Position numbers and translations under genes: made by a program
Source: Glaciimonas sp.
GTDB taxonomy: Bacteria; Pseudomonadota; Gammaproteobacteria; Burkholderiales; Burkholderiaceae
Assembly (NCBI GenBank): GCA_014377145.1
Contig: JACMQE010000247.1
Span: 1 to 7,248 of the forward strand
Direction: 5' to 3'
DNA: 7,248 nucleotides
Shown here: in pieces, positions 1 through 6,491 of the stretch
Layout of the letters: the number at the start of each line of letters is the position of its first letter
Position numbering within the stretch: position 1 is the first letter of the stretch
The notes under the pieces: model-generated
Seen by the model: only the letters and a program-made list of their open reading frames with translations
What the model was told of the DNA's origin: nothing
Database searches by the model: none

Positions 1-628
1 ACAAAACATAGACGTGCTGTTGACCAACAGCACCGAGGCAGAGGCAATTAAGCTCTTTGCCAACACTTACCTAGCAATGCGCGTGGCTTACTTCAACGAA
101 CTGGACACCTACTCCGCCAGCCACGGACTGGACACGCGGCACATAATTGATGGTGTATGTCTGGACCCCCGAATTGGCCGACAATACAACAACCCATCGT
201 TTGGTTATGGAGGGTATTGCCTCCCCAAAGACACCAAACAATTGCTAGCCAACTACCGGGATGTGCCGCAAACCCTGATGCGAGCCATTGTAGACTCCAA
301 CGCCACGCGCAAAGATTTTATTGCAGATAGTATATTGAAGCGCCAGCCCAAAGTAGTGGGTATCTATCGCCTAATCATGAAAGCCGGATCCGACAACTTC
401 AGGGCAAGTAGCATCCAAGGCATCATGAAACGCATCAAAGCCAAAGGCGTGGATGTGATCGTGCATGAACCGGCACTTAAAGAGCTTATGTTCTATAACT
501 CGAGAGTAGTCAACGACCTCGCGCGATTCAAGCTGGAGGCTGACGTGATTGTGGCCAATCGCATCACTGACGACATCACCGACATGGCAGAAAAGGTGTA
601 TAGCCGCGATTTGTTTGGACAAGATTAA
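1..628 (+). CDS. ugd: UDP-glucose 6-dehydrogenase, C-terminal part (5' end cut by window edge)
   Basis: This enzyme oxidises UDP-glucose to UDP-glucuronate with two NAD+ in the cytoplasm, supplying acidic sugar and the precursor of UDP-xylose. The frame is open from base 2, and the GTG at 14 is an internal Val codon, not a start. Counting that codon as residue 1, the central helical domain shows the conserved [18 protein letters not shown] stretch (K13, N17), and [11 protein letters not shown] carries the catalytic cysteine (C69, codon at 218-220). The UDP-binding C-terminal domain follows, with [12 protein letters not shown] at 122-133. About 208 codons are present against roughly 390 in family members, so the N-terminal NAD-binding Rossmann domain lies outside the window. 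It ends in TAA directly before the GTG of the flippase gene. Its product is the substrate of the decarboxylase encoded at 2677-3618. Confidence 0.96.
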   Translation, partial: QNIDVLLTNSTEAEAIKLFANTYLAMRVAYFNELDTYSASHGLDTRHIIDGVCLDPRIGRQYNNPSFGYGGYCLPKDTKQLLANYRDVPQTLMRAIVDSNATRKDFIADSILKRQPKVVGIYRLIMKAGSDNFRASSIQGIMKRIKAKGVDVIVHEPALKELMFYNSRVVNDLARFKLEADVIVANRITDDITDMAEKVYSRDLFGQD

Positions 629-1939
629 GTGCTAGCTCGTCTCAAGTCCTACCTCAATAGCGCCAAAAACCATCAAGGTTTTCGTCGTTACTTTGCGAAT
701 ACCTCTTGGATGTTTGCAGAGCAGATATTACGCATGATTGCGGGCCTGATGGTGGGTATTTGGGTAGCGCGATACCTGGGCCCAGTACAGTTCGGTACGT
801 TTAGCTATGTTATTGCGTTTGTCGCCTTGTTTAGCAGCATTGCAAAGTTAGGTCTAGACAGCATTGTTGTTCGCGACTTGGTAAGTGCGCCGAGTCAGCG
901 GGACCGCTATGTAGGCACTGCATTCTGGTTAAAGCTCATTGGGGCGACTCTCATGCTAGGCGCGATTTCACTTGCCGTACGGCTAACAACCAATGATGCC
1001 AGTACTAATCTTTATATTTTTATTATTGCCAGCGGCACGATATTCCAATCTTTTGAAGTCGTAGATTTTTATTTTCAATCCAAAGTTCTTTCTAAATTCG
1101 TATCGACCTGCAAGCTAACGCAACTCTTTATATCTTCGCTGCTAAAACTTTACCTGATTTTTACGGGAGCAGATTTACTTTTATTTGTGATCGTAAGCCT
1201 AGTTGATCAAATCACGCTTGCCATATCGCTGTACCTCGCTTATCGCCACCAAAAAATTGGGAGTTTTTATCGCCATTTTGATCTACCGACTGCGAAAAAA
1301 CTACTACGCGATAGTTGGCCTCTTATTATAAGTAATCTTGTGATCATGTTCTACATGCGCATCGACCAGATTATGATCAAAGAAATGTTAGGAGAAAAAG
1401 AAGTTGGGCTTTATTCGGCAGCCGCTCGCATAAGTGAAGTGTGGTATTTTATCCCAATTATTCTTACTAACTCGCTGTTCCCATCCATCATAAATGCAAA
1501 AATGCAGAGCGTGGAGTTGTATTATTCAAGGTGGCAGCGTTTATATGCCCTAATGCTTTGGACGGCAATAGCGATTGCGTTGCCAATGACATATTTAAGT
1601 GACCGACTAATAACCATGTTGTTCGGCGAAGCTTACAGGGATGCTGGTCCGGTATTGACTATTCATATTTGGGCAGGTGTATTTGTTTTCCTAGGTGTGG
1701 CTAGTGCGAAATGGTTCGTCAGTGAAGATCTACAAAGATATTCGGTTATCAATACTTTGGTCGGGGCTGTCGTAAATATCCTTCTGAACTTGCTACTAAT
1801 CCCGAAGTACGGCATATATGGGACGGCAGTAGCAACAGTGTTGTCGTACTCCATAGCGGCATACTTTATGAATTTTGTGTTTCAAGCTACGCGAGAAAAT
1901 TTCTATCGTCTATCTAGATCATTAATTTCATACAGATAA
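629..1939 (+). CDS. wzx: Wzx-type polysaccharide repeat-unit flippase
   Basis: This is an inner-membrane flippase predicted to move undecaprenyl-diphosphate-linked repeat units to the periplasmic face. The 436-residue length suits the Polysaccharide_synt/MATE-like flippase family. The protein is hydrophobic throughout, with about twelve likely membrane segments (for example near 26-44, 56-76, 97-118, 182-205, 270-287, 305-323, 342-362, 373-392 and 396-418). Family-like stretches are ARYLGPVQFGTFSY (47-60), a Trp-Pro segment followed by YMRIDQIMI (242-250), EVGLYSAAARISE (258-270), LFGEAYRDAGPVL (331-343) and LNLLLIPKYGIYGTA (386-400). The start is GTG at 629, directly after the in-frame TAA of ugd. 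The first ATG in frame is codon 28, which would remove the amphipathic N-terminus. There is no clear ribosome binding site. G+C is about 38% in 1021-1380, below ugd and uxs. Wzx substrate specificity cannot be read from sequence. Confidence 0.93.
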   Translation: MLARLKSYLNSAKNHQGFRRYFANTSWMFAEQILRMIAGLMVGIWVARYLGPVQFGTFSYVIAFVALFSSIAKLGLDSIVVRDLVSAPSQRDRYVGTAFWLKLIGATLMLGAISLAVRLTTNDASTNLYIFIIASGTIFQSFEVVDFYFQSKVLSKFVSTCKLTQLFISSLLKLYLIFTGADLLLFVIVSLVDQITLAISLYLAYRHQKIGSFYRHFDLPTAKKLLRDSWPLIISNLVIMFYMRIDQIMIKEMLGEKEVGLYSAAARISEVWYFIPIILTNSLFPSIINAKMQSVELYYSRWQRLYALMLWTAIAIALPMTYLSDRLITMLFGEAYRDAGPVLTIHIWAGVFVFLGVASAKWFVSEDLQRYSVINTLVGAVVNILLNLLLIPKYGIYGTAVATVLSYSIAAYFMNFVFQATRENFYRLSRSLISYR

Positions 1940-1950
1940 AAATACTTGTC

Positions 1951-2667
1951 ATGATAAAAGTTATTAAAAATTTGATGCTTACAAAACCAATTAAAGCTTT
2001 AAGAAATATTAGAAATAATTATTTCGATGGAAATTCGATCAAGTCTTACTCTCAAGAAGGTGAAGACATGATACTAAGACGCATTTTTGAAGAGAAAAAA
2101 ATTGGTTTCTACGTGGACGTTGGGGCGCATCATCCATTTAGATTTTCAAATACATATTTTTTTTATAAGCGCGGATGGCAAGGCATTAATATCGACGCCA
2201 TGCCTGGCAGCATGGAAGTATTTAAAAAACACAGATCGAAAGATATTAATTTAGAAATACCAATTGGCAATGGAGATGAAACATTAACATATTTCTCTTT
2301 TAATGAGCCCGCTTTAAACGGTTTTTCAGAAAAACTTTCACGTGATCGCCATGGAAAGAATGGGTATTTTATTCAACAAGAGATAAAGCTGAAAATTTCT
2401 AAACTTTCGTCAACGCTTGATAAATATTTACCTTGTGGAGTTCTAATAGATTTTTTAAGCATCGATGTAGAAGGTCTAGATTTTGATATTTTACAATCCA
2501 ATGATTGGTTAAAATATAAGCCTAAATGTATACTTGTTGAAATATTAGCAAGTTCTTTGCATGAAATTGAAAATGGGCAAATTGCTCTTTTTTTAAAGAA
2601 CTACGGTTATTACGTGTTTGCTAAAGCGGTGAACACTGTATTTTTTGTTCAAGAGCCATTAAAATAA
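1951..2667 (+). CDS. FkbM-family SAM-dependent methyltransferase
   Basis: This is a 238-residue class I methyltransferase of the FkbM (Methyltransf_21) family. Such enzymes transfer a methyl group from S-adenosylmethionine, usually to a hydroxyl, and are common in polysaccharide clusters, where they probably O-methylate a sugar. The N-terminal SQEGEDMIL (34-42) is typical of the subgroup that begins with a 'SQ.GED' motif. The SAM-binding motif I is FYVDVGAHHP (53-62), with the second-strand acidic motif at NIDAMPG (80-86). The FkbM signature is DFLSIDVEGLDFD (167-179), followed by a strand ending in LVEI (195-198). The acceptor is unknown. The ATG at 1951 has no recognisable Shine-Dalgarno sequence; Met9 at 1975 is an alternative start with no better support. 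The gene is strikingly AT-rich: 213 G or C in 660 bases over 1981-2640, about 32%, with many T and A runs, which suggests recent acquisition. Confidence 0.9.
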   Translation: MIKVIKNLMLTKPIKALRNIRNNYFDGNSIKSYSQEGEDMILRRIFEEKKIGFYVDVGAHHPFRFSNTYFFYKRGWQGINIDAMPGSMEVFKKHRSKDINLEIPIGNGDETLTYFSFNEPALNGFSEKLSRDRHGKNGYFIQQEIKLKISKLSSTLDKYLPCGVLIDFLSIDVEGLDFDILQSNDWLKYKPKCILVEILASSLHEIENGQIALFLKNYGYYVFAKAVNTVFFVQEPLK

Positions 2668-2676
2668 TTCTTATTT

Positions 2677-3618
2677 ATGAGTAATAAAATATTGGTTACC
2701 GGTGGCGCGGGCTTTCTTGGTTCACACCTGTGTGACCGCCTGATCAGAGAAGGTCATGATGTGTTGTGCGTGGATAATTTCCTCACTGGCAGCAAGGGAA
2801 ATATTGCTCACTTGGTGGGTAACCCTTACTTCGAGGTGATGCGGCATGATGTCACCTTTCCGTTGTACGTAGAGGTTGATCAAATATACAATTTAGCGTG
2901 TCCGGCATCGCCTGTGCACTACCAATTTGATCCGGTGCAGACGACCAAGACAAGCGTGCACGGCGCGATTAATATGCTGGGTCTTGCCAAACGGGTTAAA
3001 GCGCCAATTTTGCAAGCGTCGACCAGCGAGGTCTATGGCGACCCAGAGGTGCATCCCCAAACGGAGAGCTATTGGGGAAAAGTTAACCCAATCGGCATCC
3101 GTAGCTGCTACGACGAAGGTAAACGGTGCGCTGAGACCCTGTTTTTTGATTACCACCGCCAGCACCAACTGCAAATCAAGGTCATGCGTATTTTCAATAC
3201 CTATGGGCCACGTATGCACCCCAAAGATGGACGTGTGGTTAGTAACTTTATCGTCCAGGCGCTGAAAGGTGAAAACATAACCATATACGGCGACGGACAG
3301 CAGACCCGTAGCTTCTGCTATGTCGATGACTTGATTGACGGCATGTTGCGCTTGATGGAAAGCCCTTCGGATTTCACGGGCCCAGTCAATATCGGCAACC
3401 CGGGTGAATTTACGATGCTGAAACTCGCTGAAAAGGTAATTAAATTGACAAACAGTTTGTCGAAGATCATCTTTCTCCCGCTACCACAGGACGATCCCCG
3501 GCAACGTCAGCCGGATATTTCACTTGCGAAGGATCGCTTAGGTTGGACCCCTAAGGTCTCGCTTGAGGAGGGGCTGTCTCGAACAATCGACTATTTCAGG
3601 AAAATAGTGTGCGTCTGA
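2677..3618 (+). CDS. uxs: UDP-glucuronate decarboxylase (UDP-xylose synthase)
   Basis: This is a cytoplasmic NAD+-dependent enzyme of the extended short-chain dehydrogenase/reductase family that converts UDP-glucuronate to UDP-xylose and CO2. The 313-residue length is typical of bacterial Uxs. The Rossmann motif [10 protein letters not shown] is at 8-17 and the NAD-ribose-binding D33 in [12 protein letters not shown] (72-79) is the Uxs-typical sequence, and STSEVYGDP (115-123) supplies the catalytic Ser/Thr and E118. The YxxxK pair is Y145/K149 in [18 protein letters not shown] (171-180), [10 protein letters not shown] (204-213) and the C-terminal [10 protein letters not shown] follow. By remembered alignment, R277 in the last motif matches the decarboxylation arginine of ArnA. 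These motifs favour decarboxylase over the related 4-epimerases and 4,6-dehydratases. ATG at 2677 is the natural start, right before the first beta strand, although its ribosome binding site is poor. Ugd encoded at 1-628 makes its substrate. Confidence 0.95.
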   Translation: MSNKILVTGGAGFLGSHLCDRLIREGHDVLCVDNFLTGSKGNIAHLVGNPYFEVMRHDVTFPLYVEVDQIYNLACPASPVHYQFDPVQTTKTSVHGAINMLGLAKRVKAPILQASTSEVYGDPEVHPQTESYWGKVNPIGIRSCYDEGKRCAETLFFDYHRQHQLQIKVMRIFNTYGPRMHPKDGRVVSNFIVQALKGENITIYGDGQQTRSFCYVDDLIDGMLRLMESPSDFTGPVNIGNPGEFTMLKLAEKVIKLTNSLSKIIFLPLPQDDPRQRQPDISLAKDRLGWTPKVSLEEGLSRTIDYFRKIVCV

Positions 3619-3640
3619 AGTCCGTAATAAAAATTTCTGC

Positions 3641-4609
3641 GTGAATATGACGGATCTAACGCCTACAAGTACCGAGTCCGATATTGACGGCTTTGATGTG
3701 CCAATCGCGTTCATAATTTTCAACCGCCCAGATGTTACCCGCCGTACCTTTGGAGCCATCGCTGCGAGAAGACCTCGCAAATTGTTTCTCATTTCCGACG
3801 GTCCCAGACCTAATTGTCTAGGTGAAGCCGATAAAGTTATGCAGACACGCGCCATAGCGCAGCGGGTCAACTGGCCATGTGAGGTATTTACCAACTTTTC
3901 TGAAGTTAATATGGGATGTAAGCGTCGCGTATCTTCCGGCATTTCCTGGGTTTTCGAAACTACAGACCGGGCGATAATTTTGGAAGATGATTGTCTGCCC
4001 GCGCCCTCATTCTTCTCTTATTGCAGAGAGATGCTAACCATTTATGAGCGCGACAAGAGAGTGTTCTCGATTTCCGGCTCGAATTTTTCTGATAAAACCA
4101 CCCAGTGTGGTCACAGCTTTTCTCGTTATTCTCTGATGTGGGGTTGGGCGACTTGGGCTGATCGTTGGTCGGGGTATGTCCTTGATCCGAAAGATAATTT
4201 CAGTGTTTTGCTTCGCACTTGGTGGAATCGACCCATTGTTCTAATTTATTGGCTTTTGATATTCCGAAATCTTGCGGCAGGAAAAATCGACACCTGGGAC
4301 TATCAATGGATATTGGCGGTTTGGCGTGACAATGCCCTTGCCTGCCGGCCGAGTCACAACCTTGTTGAAAATCTAGGGTTTGGTGCCGATGCGACGCACA
4401 CCTTTAATGCAGACAGCCCGCTGGCAGTACTGAAAACCAGTGAAACTGCAGATAGTTTTGCTGTTTGCCTAACTCCAATCGAGCCCGATAAATCACTTGA
4501 ATATTTCGATGAGCAGCGCTGGGCTCAGATCAACATCCGCAGCGTTTTACTTATGACTTTTCCGTGGCTGAATCGAGTGAGAGCCTCATTGAGGGCCCTG
4601 GTCGCCTGA
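3641..4609 (+). CDS. GT-A-fold glycosyltransferase, HlpA-like
   Basis: This is a predicted cytoplasmic or membrane-associated glycosyltransferase that adds a sugar to the lipid-linked repeat unit. The N-terminal strand PIAFIIFNRPDVTRRTF (21-37) and LFLISDGPRP (48-57) are characteristic of a GT2-related group often labelled 'hemolytic protein HlpA-like'. NMGCKRRVSSGISWVFE (90-106) precedes the metal/nucleotide-binding acidic triad E115-D116-D117 (ILEDDCLP). Further conserved stretches are WGWATWADRW (167-176) and DTWDYQW (217-223), with a likely acceptor-side loop at NLVENLGFG (240-248). A Trp/Ile/Leu-rich segment (about 194-210) may be a membrane-contacting helix. The start is GTG at 3641 or ATG at 3647, two codons later; neither has a strong ribosome binding site. 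It follows uxs after 22 bases and ends 2 bases before the probable polymerase start. Donor and acceptor are unknown. UDP-xylose or UDP-glucuronate is plausible from context only. Confidence 0.85.
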   Translation: MNMTDLTPTSTESDIDGFDVPIAFIIFNRPDVTRRTFGAIAARRPRKLFLISDGPRPNCLGEADKVMQTRAIAQRVNWPCEVFTNFSEVNMGCKRRVSSGISWVFETTDRAIILEDDCLPAPSFFSYCREMLTIYERDKRVFSISGSNFSDKTTQCGHSFSRYSLMWGWATWADRWSGYVLDPKDNFSVLLRTWWNRPIVLIYWLLIFRNLAAGKIDTWDYQWILAVWRDNALACRPSHNLVENLGFGADATHTFNADSPLAVLKTSETADSFAVCLTPIEPDKSLEYFDEQRWAQINIRSVLLMTFPWLNRVRASLRALVA

Positions 4610-4611
4610 TC

Positions 4612-5985
4612 ATGATGTGGGCTGTCTCCATACTGCTGGCGGGTTTACTTTTCCTCAGCCGGCGTACAAAAGGTCCCATTTGGGCTTTGGCTGTGCCGTG
4701 GCTCATATGCCTCCTCCCGATCGCAACTGGCGTCATCGACTACACTTATTTCTCCACGTGGGATGTCGGGTTCGCGGCTGTTTTGACTACATATTTACTC
4801 TGCTTTATTGTCGGAGCCGTAGTGCACTATCGCAAAGTGAGGTTGCGGTCAACGAGCCATGCGGACATCTCAGCATCTTACCGGAGTGCATTAAATTGGG
4901 CTGCATTTGCTTGGGTGGCGGCTTTCGCGGGAACTCTTTGCATAATTATTGATTTTGTGTTTTATAAAGGAGTGGGACTAGATAACTTGTCGGCTCTTCG
5001 CGATCTCATCGTCACAGCGGACTCCTCTACTTGGTTGGTGCGCATGAGTTCGGTCTTGACTTGGGGGGGTATGTATTGCTTTGTGTTTGCGTTGTTTTAC
5101 AAAGACGAACTTTCCCGCGGTCAATTCATTTTTTTTATTTTACCTATCGTGGGTTATTTTCTGACAGCATTACTCTCGGCTGGCCGTCAAGCCGCATTGC
5201 AAATACTCATCTTTGCCGTGCTGACACAGTTATTGAAAAAGGCCCAGTCCGCCACATGGCGCGTAAAATATAAAGCCGGCTGGGCGGTGCCACTGGGCGT
5301 GTCCCTCGTAATGATCGCCTATATGGGATACATCGCGATTGCCCGTACCGACGGGTTAGTTTCAAATGAAAAGACTGAAGTTCTCGCAGCCCTATTCGAC
5401 TACACCCTGTCATCTAACATTGAACAGGTTTTGGTAGTCTTGGGTAATGGGGTAAGGACGACATTGGTTGAGGGTCTGGTCTATTTTTCTTCCTCGGTGG
5501 CGCTGTTTTCTATGTTTCTAACGGTGGATTTTCCACATCTGTACGCGGGCGCGATGAGTTTTCCCTTTGTCATGCGCCAGCTTGAGCCGCTCACTGGGCT
5601 AAGCGTTATAGGGGCACTGGAGACCAAAAGCCAGCTGATGGGTGAGGCGGGAGTTATTGGTGTTGGCTGGACTACAGGTATCTCTAGTTATATCTTGGAC
5701 TTTGGGCGTATCGGGGCAGCAGTTATCCTGTTCCTACAAGGTTTCTACACTGCCTACGCATGGCGGCGCGCTGTACTGGGTAACGACTTTCACGAGGCGC
5801 TGGTTGCGCTCGTCCTTCTCTCGCTAGTCATTTACATGCCATTACTAGCTGGCTCAAGCGACACAAACCTCTTTCTGTTGTGGGTTTTTGGCGTCGTGGC
5901 TTTGGCATTTCGTAAATGGCAACCGAACCAGCGCGCGATTGCGGCGGCGCCCCAAACCCCGGAGCTGAAGAATCCACACCCCTAA
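4612..5985 (+). CDS. wzy: Probable Wzy-type oligosaccharide repeat-unit polymerase
   Basis: This is an integral inner-membrane protein predicted to join lipid-linked repeat units into polymer on the periplasmic face. With ATG 4612 as start it is 457 residues with ten or more hydrophobic segments (for example about 1-16, 25-42, 52-71, 94-117, 143-163, 170-190, 194-208, 224-244, 287-304, 365-383 and 395-434). Short hydrophilic loops separate them, and a larger loop at about 305-360 is rich in Gly and aromatic residues, as in Wzy proteins. SAGRQAALQ (189-197) resembles the conserved Gly-Arg motif of the oligosaccharide repeat-unit polymerase group. Wzy proteins diverge strongly, so this call rests on topology, that motif and the neighbouring wzx. 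An O-antigen ligase is the main alternative. The frame extends upstream to GTG 4564, but ATG 4612 avoids a 46-base overlap, drops a polar leader and sits 2 bases after the previous stop, fitting translational coupling. The C-terminal tail is Pro/Ala-rich. Confidence 0.8.
   Translation: MMWAVSILLAGLLFLSRRTKGPIWALAVPWLICLLPIATGVIDYTYFSTWDVGFAAVLTTYLLCFIVGAVVHYRKVRLRSTSHADISASYRSALNWAAFAWVAAFAGTLCIIIDFVFYKGVGLDNLSALRDLIVTADSSTWLVRMSSVLTWGGMYCFVFALFYKDELSRGQFIFFILPIVGYFLTALLSAGRQAALQILIFAVLTQLLKKAQSATWRVKYKAGWAVPLGVSLVMIAYMGYIAIARTDGLVSNEKTEVLAALFDYTLSSNIEQVLVVLGNGVRTTLVEGLVYFSSSVALFSMFLTVDFPHLYAGAMSFPFVMRQLEPLTGLSVIGALETKSQLMGEAGVIGVGWTTGISSYILDFGRIGAAVILFLQGFYTAYAWRRAVLGNDFHEALVALVLLSLVIYMPLLAGSSDTNLFLLWVFGVVALAFRKWQPNQRAIAAAPQTPELKNPHP
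5063..5069 (+). repeat. G7 homopolymer tract inside the polymerase gene
   Basis: Seven consecutive G bases encode the Trp-Gly-Gly at residues 151-153 of the polymerase (numbered from ATG 4612). Loss of one G would lead to TGA at 5162-5164, and gain of one to TAA at 5271-5273, so either slip truncates the protein in its first half. The tract is short for a proven phase-variable repeat. Confidence 0.5.
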
Positions 5986-5988
5986 CTT

Positions 5989-6486
5989 TTGATTGCTAAA
6001 TTGATCAGACATTTTGTAAATATCATTTTGTGGCTTCTTCCGCCGTCACGCCTCTTTACTTTGCGTCGATTTTTGCTGCGGTTGGGAGGAGTTCATGTCC
6101 CTAAAAGTGTTTGCTTTTGCGGTCGTGGCTGGATCTACGGGCGAGGGGTCGTGGCTATTGGTGTCGACACTTGGTTAAGTCCAGGCGTCGTCATTCATTC
6201 TCATGTAGAAGCTCCGGTTGTGGTTGGCGAAAGGTGTGATATCGGGCCGGGCGTCGAGTTTATACCGGGAAGTCATATTATCGGAGCGTCTTCGCGACGC
6301 GCCGGTATGGGTACTGCAAATCCGATTTCTATCGGCAATGGTTGTTGGCTCGGAGCGAAAAGTATCATACTTGGCGGCGTAAGCATTGGTGATGGATGCA
6401 TCGTGGCGGCAGGAGCTGTTGTGACAGATAGCGTTCCACCCAATACTTTGGTTGCGGGGATTCCAGCAAGGTTCAAGAGGCAGTAA
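5989..6486 (+). CDS. Left-handed beta-helix (hexapeptide-repeat) O-acyltransferase
   Basis: This is a 165-residue acyltransferase of the WbbJ/WcaF-like hexapeptide-repeat family, most likely using acetyl-CoA to acetylate a sugar hydroxyl of the repeat unit. After a hydrophobic/basic N-terminus with LLPPSRLFTLRRFLLRLGGV (16-35), hexapeptide repeats form the beta-helix: VVAIGVDTWLSPGVVI (54-69), then VVVGERCDIGPGVEF (77-91). The probable catalytic His96 lies in IPGSHIIG (92-99), with the extended loop SSRRAG (101-106). Helix coils resume with ISIGNGCWLGAKSIILGGVSIG, and the family C-terminal signature is AGIPAR (156-161). The start is TTG at 5989, the first possible codon after the in-frame TAA of the polymerase gene. 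No ATG or GTG start lies before the conserved N-terminal block, so TTG is likely although no good ribosome binding site is seen. The acyl group and acceptor are not determined. Confidence 0.9.
   Translation: MIAKLIRHFVNIILWLLPPSRLFTLRRFLLRLGGVHVPKSVCFCGRGWIYGRGVVAIGVDTWLSPGVVIHSHVEAPVVVGERCDIGPGVEFIPGSHIIGASSRRAGMGTANPISIGNGCWLGAKSIILGGVSIGDGCIVAAGAVVTDSVPPNTLVAGIPARFKRQ
6475..6480 (+). promoter_or_regulatory. Likely ribosome binding site of the right-end glycosyltransferase gene
   Basis: AAGAGG matches the Shine-Dalgarno core and lies 11 bases before ATG 6492, inside the last codons of the acyltransferase gene. The spacing is somewhat long. It is the clearest ribosome binding site in the window and supports ATG 6492 as a real start. 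Confidence 0.45.
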
Positions 6487-6491
6487 CCTCT

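Larger units (their letters stand above)
629..2667. other. Low-G+C block (flippase and FkbM genes)
   Basis: Hand counts give 137 G or C in 360 bases at 1021-1380 (38%) and 213 in 660 at 1981-2640 (32%), against 188 in 360 at 2701-3060 (52%) in uxs. The left part of ugd also looks near 50%. The block sits exactly between two genes of the UDP-glucuronate/UDP-xylose pathway. No transposase, terminal inverted repeat or att-like duplication is visible at its ends, so homologous exchange within a cluster is a likelier origin than transposition. Confidence 0.6.

Noticed and set aside
371..622. 83-codon reverse-strand frame inside ugd
   Set aside because: It mirrors the conserved UDP-binding domain of Ugd and has no independent support.
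1946..1974. Possible internal promoter (TTGTCA at 1946-1951) before the FkbM gene
   Set aside because: No acceptable -10 box lies 16-18 bases downstream, and chance matches are common in such AT-rich DNA.
2157..2164. T8 run inside the FkbM gene
   Set aside because: It is expected in a 32% G+C gene that encodes Phe-Phe here. T runs are frequent nearby (T7 at 2588-2594), so it is not a specific switch signal.
2893..3265. Overlapping open frames on both strands inside uxs
   Set aside because: They are out-of-phase shadows of a strongly conserved decarboxylase gene, and their products are low-complexity and Arg-rich.
3619..3640. 22-base gap between uxs and the glycosyltransferase gene as a terminator or promoter
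   Set aside because: There is no stem-loop with a T tract and no promoter-like pair of boxes.
3538..3942. 134-codon reverse-strand frame across the uxs/glycosyltransferase junction
   Set aside because: It is antisense to two well-supported genes, and no domain is recognisable in it.
5031..5413. Short frames on both strands inside the polymerase gene
   Set aside because: They are alternative-phase frames within a membrane-protein gene and lack ribosome binding sites or domains.
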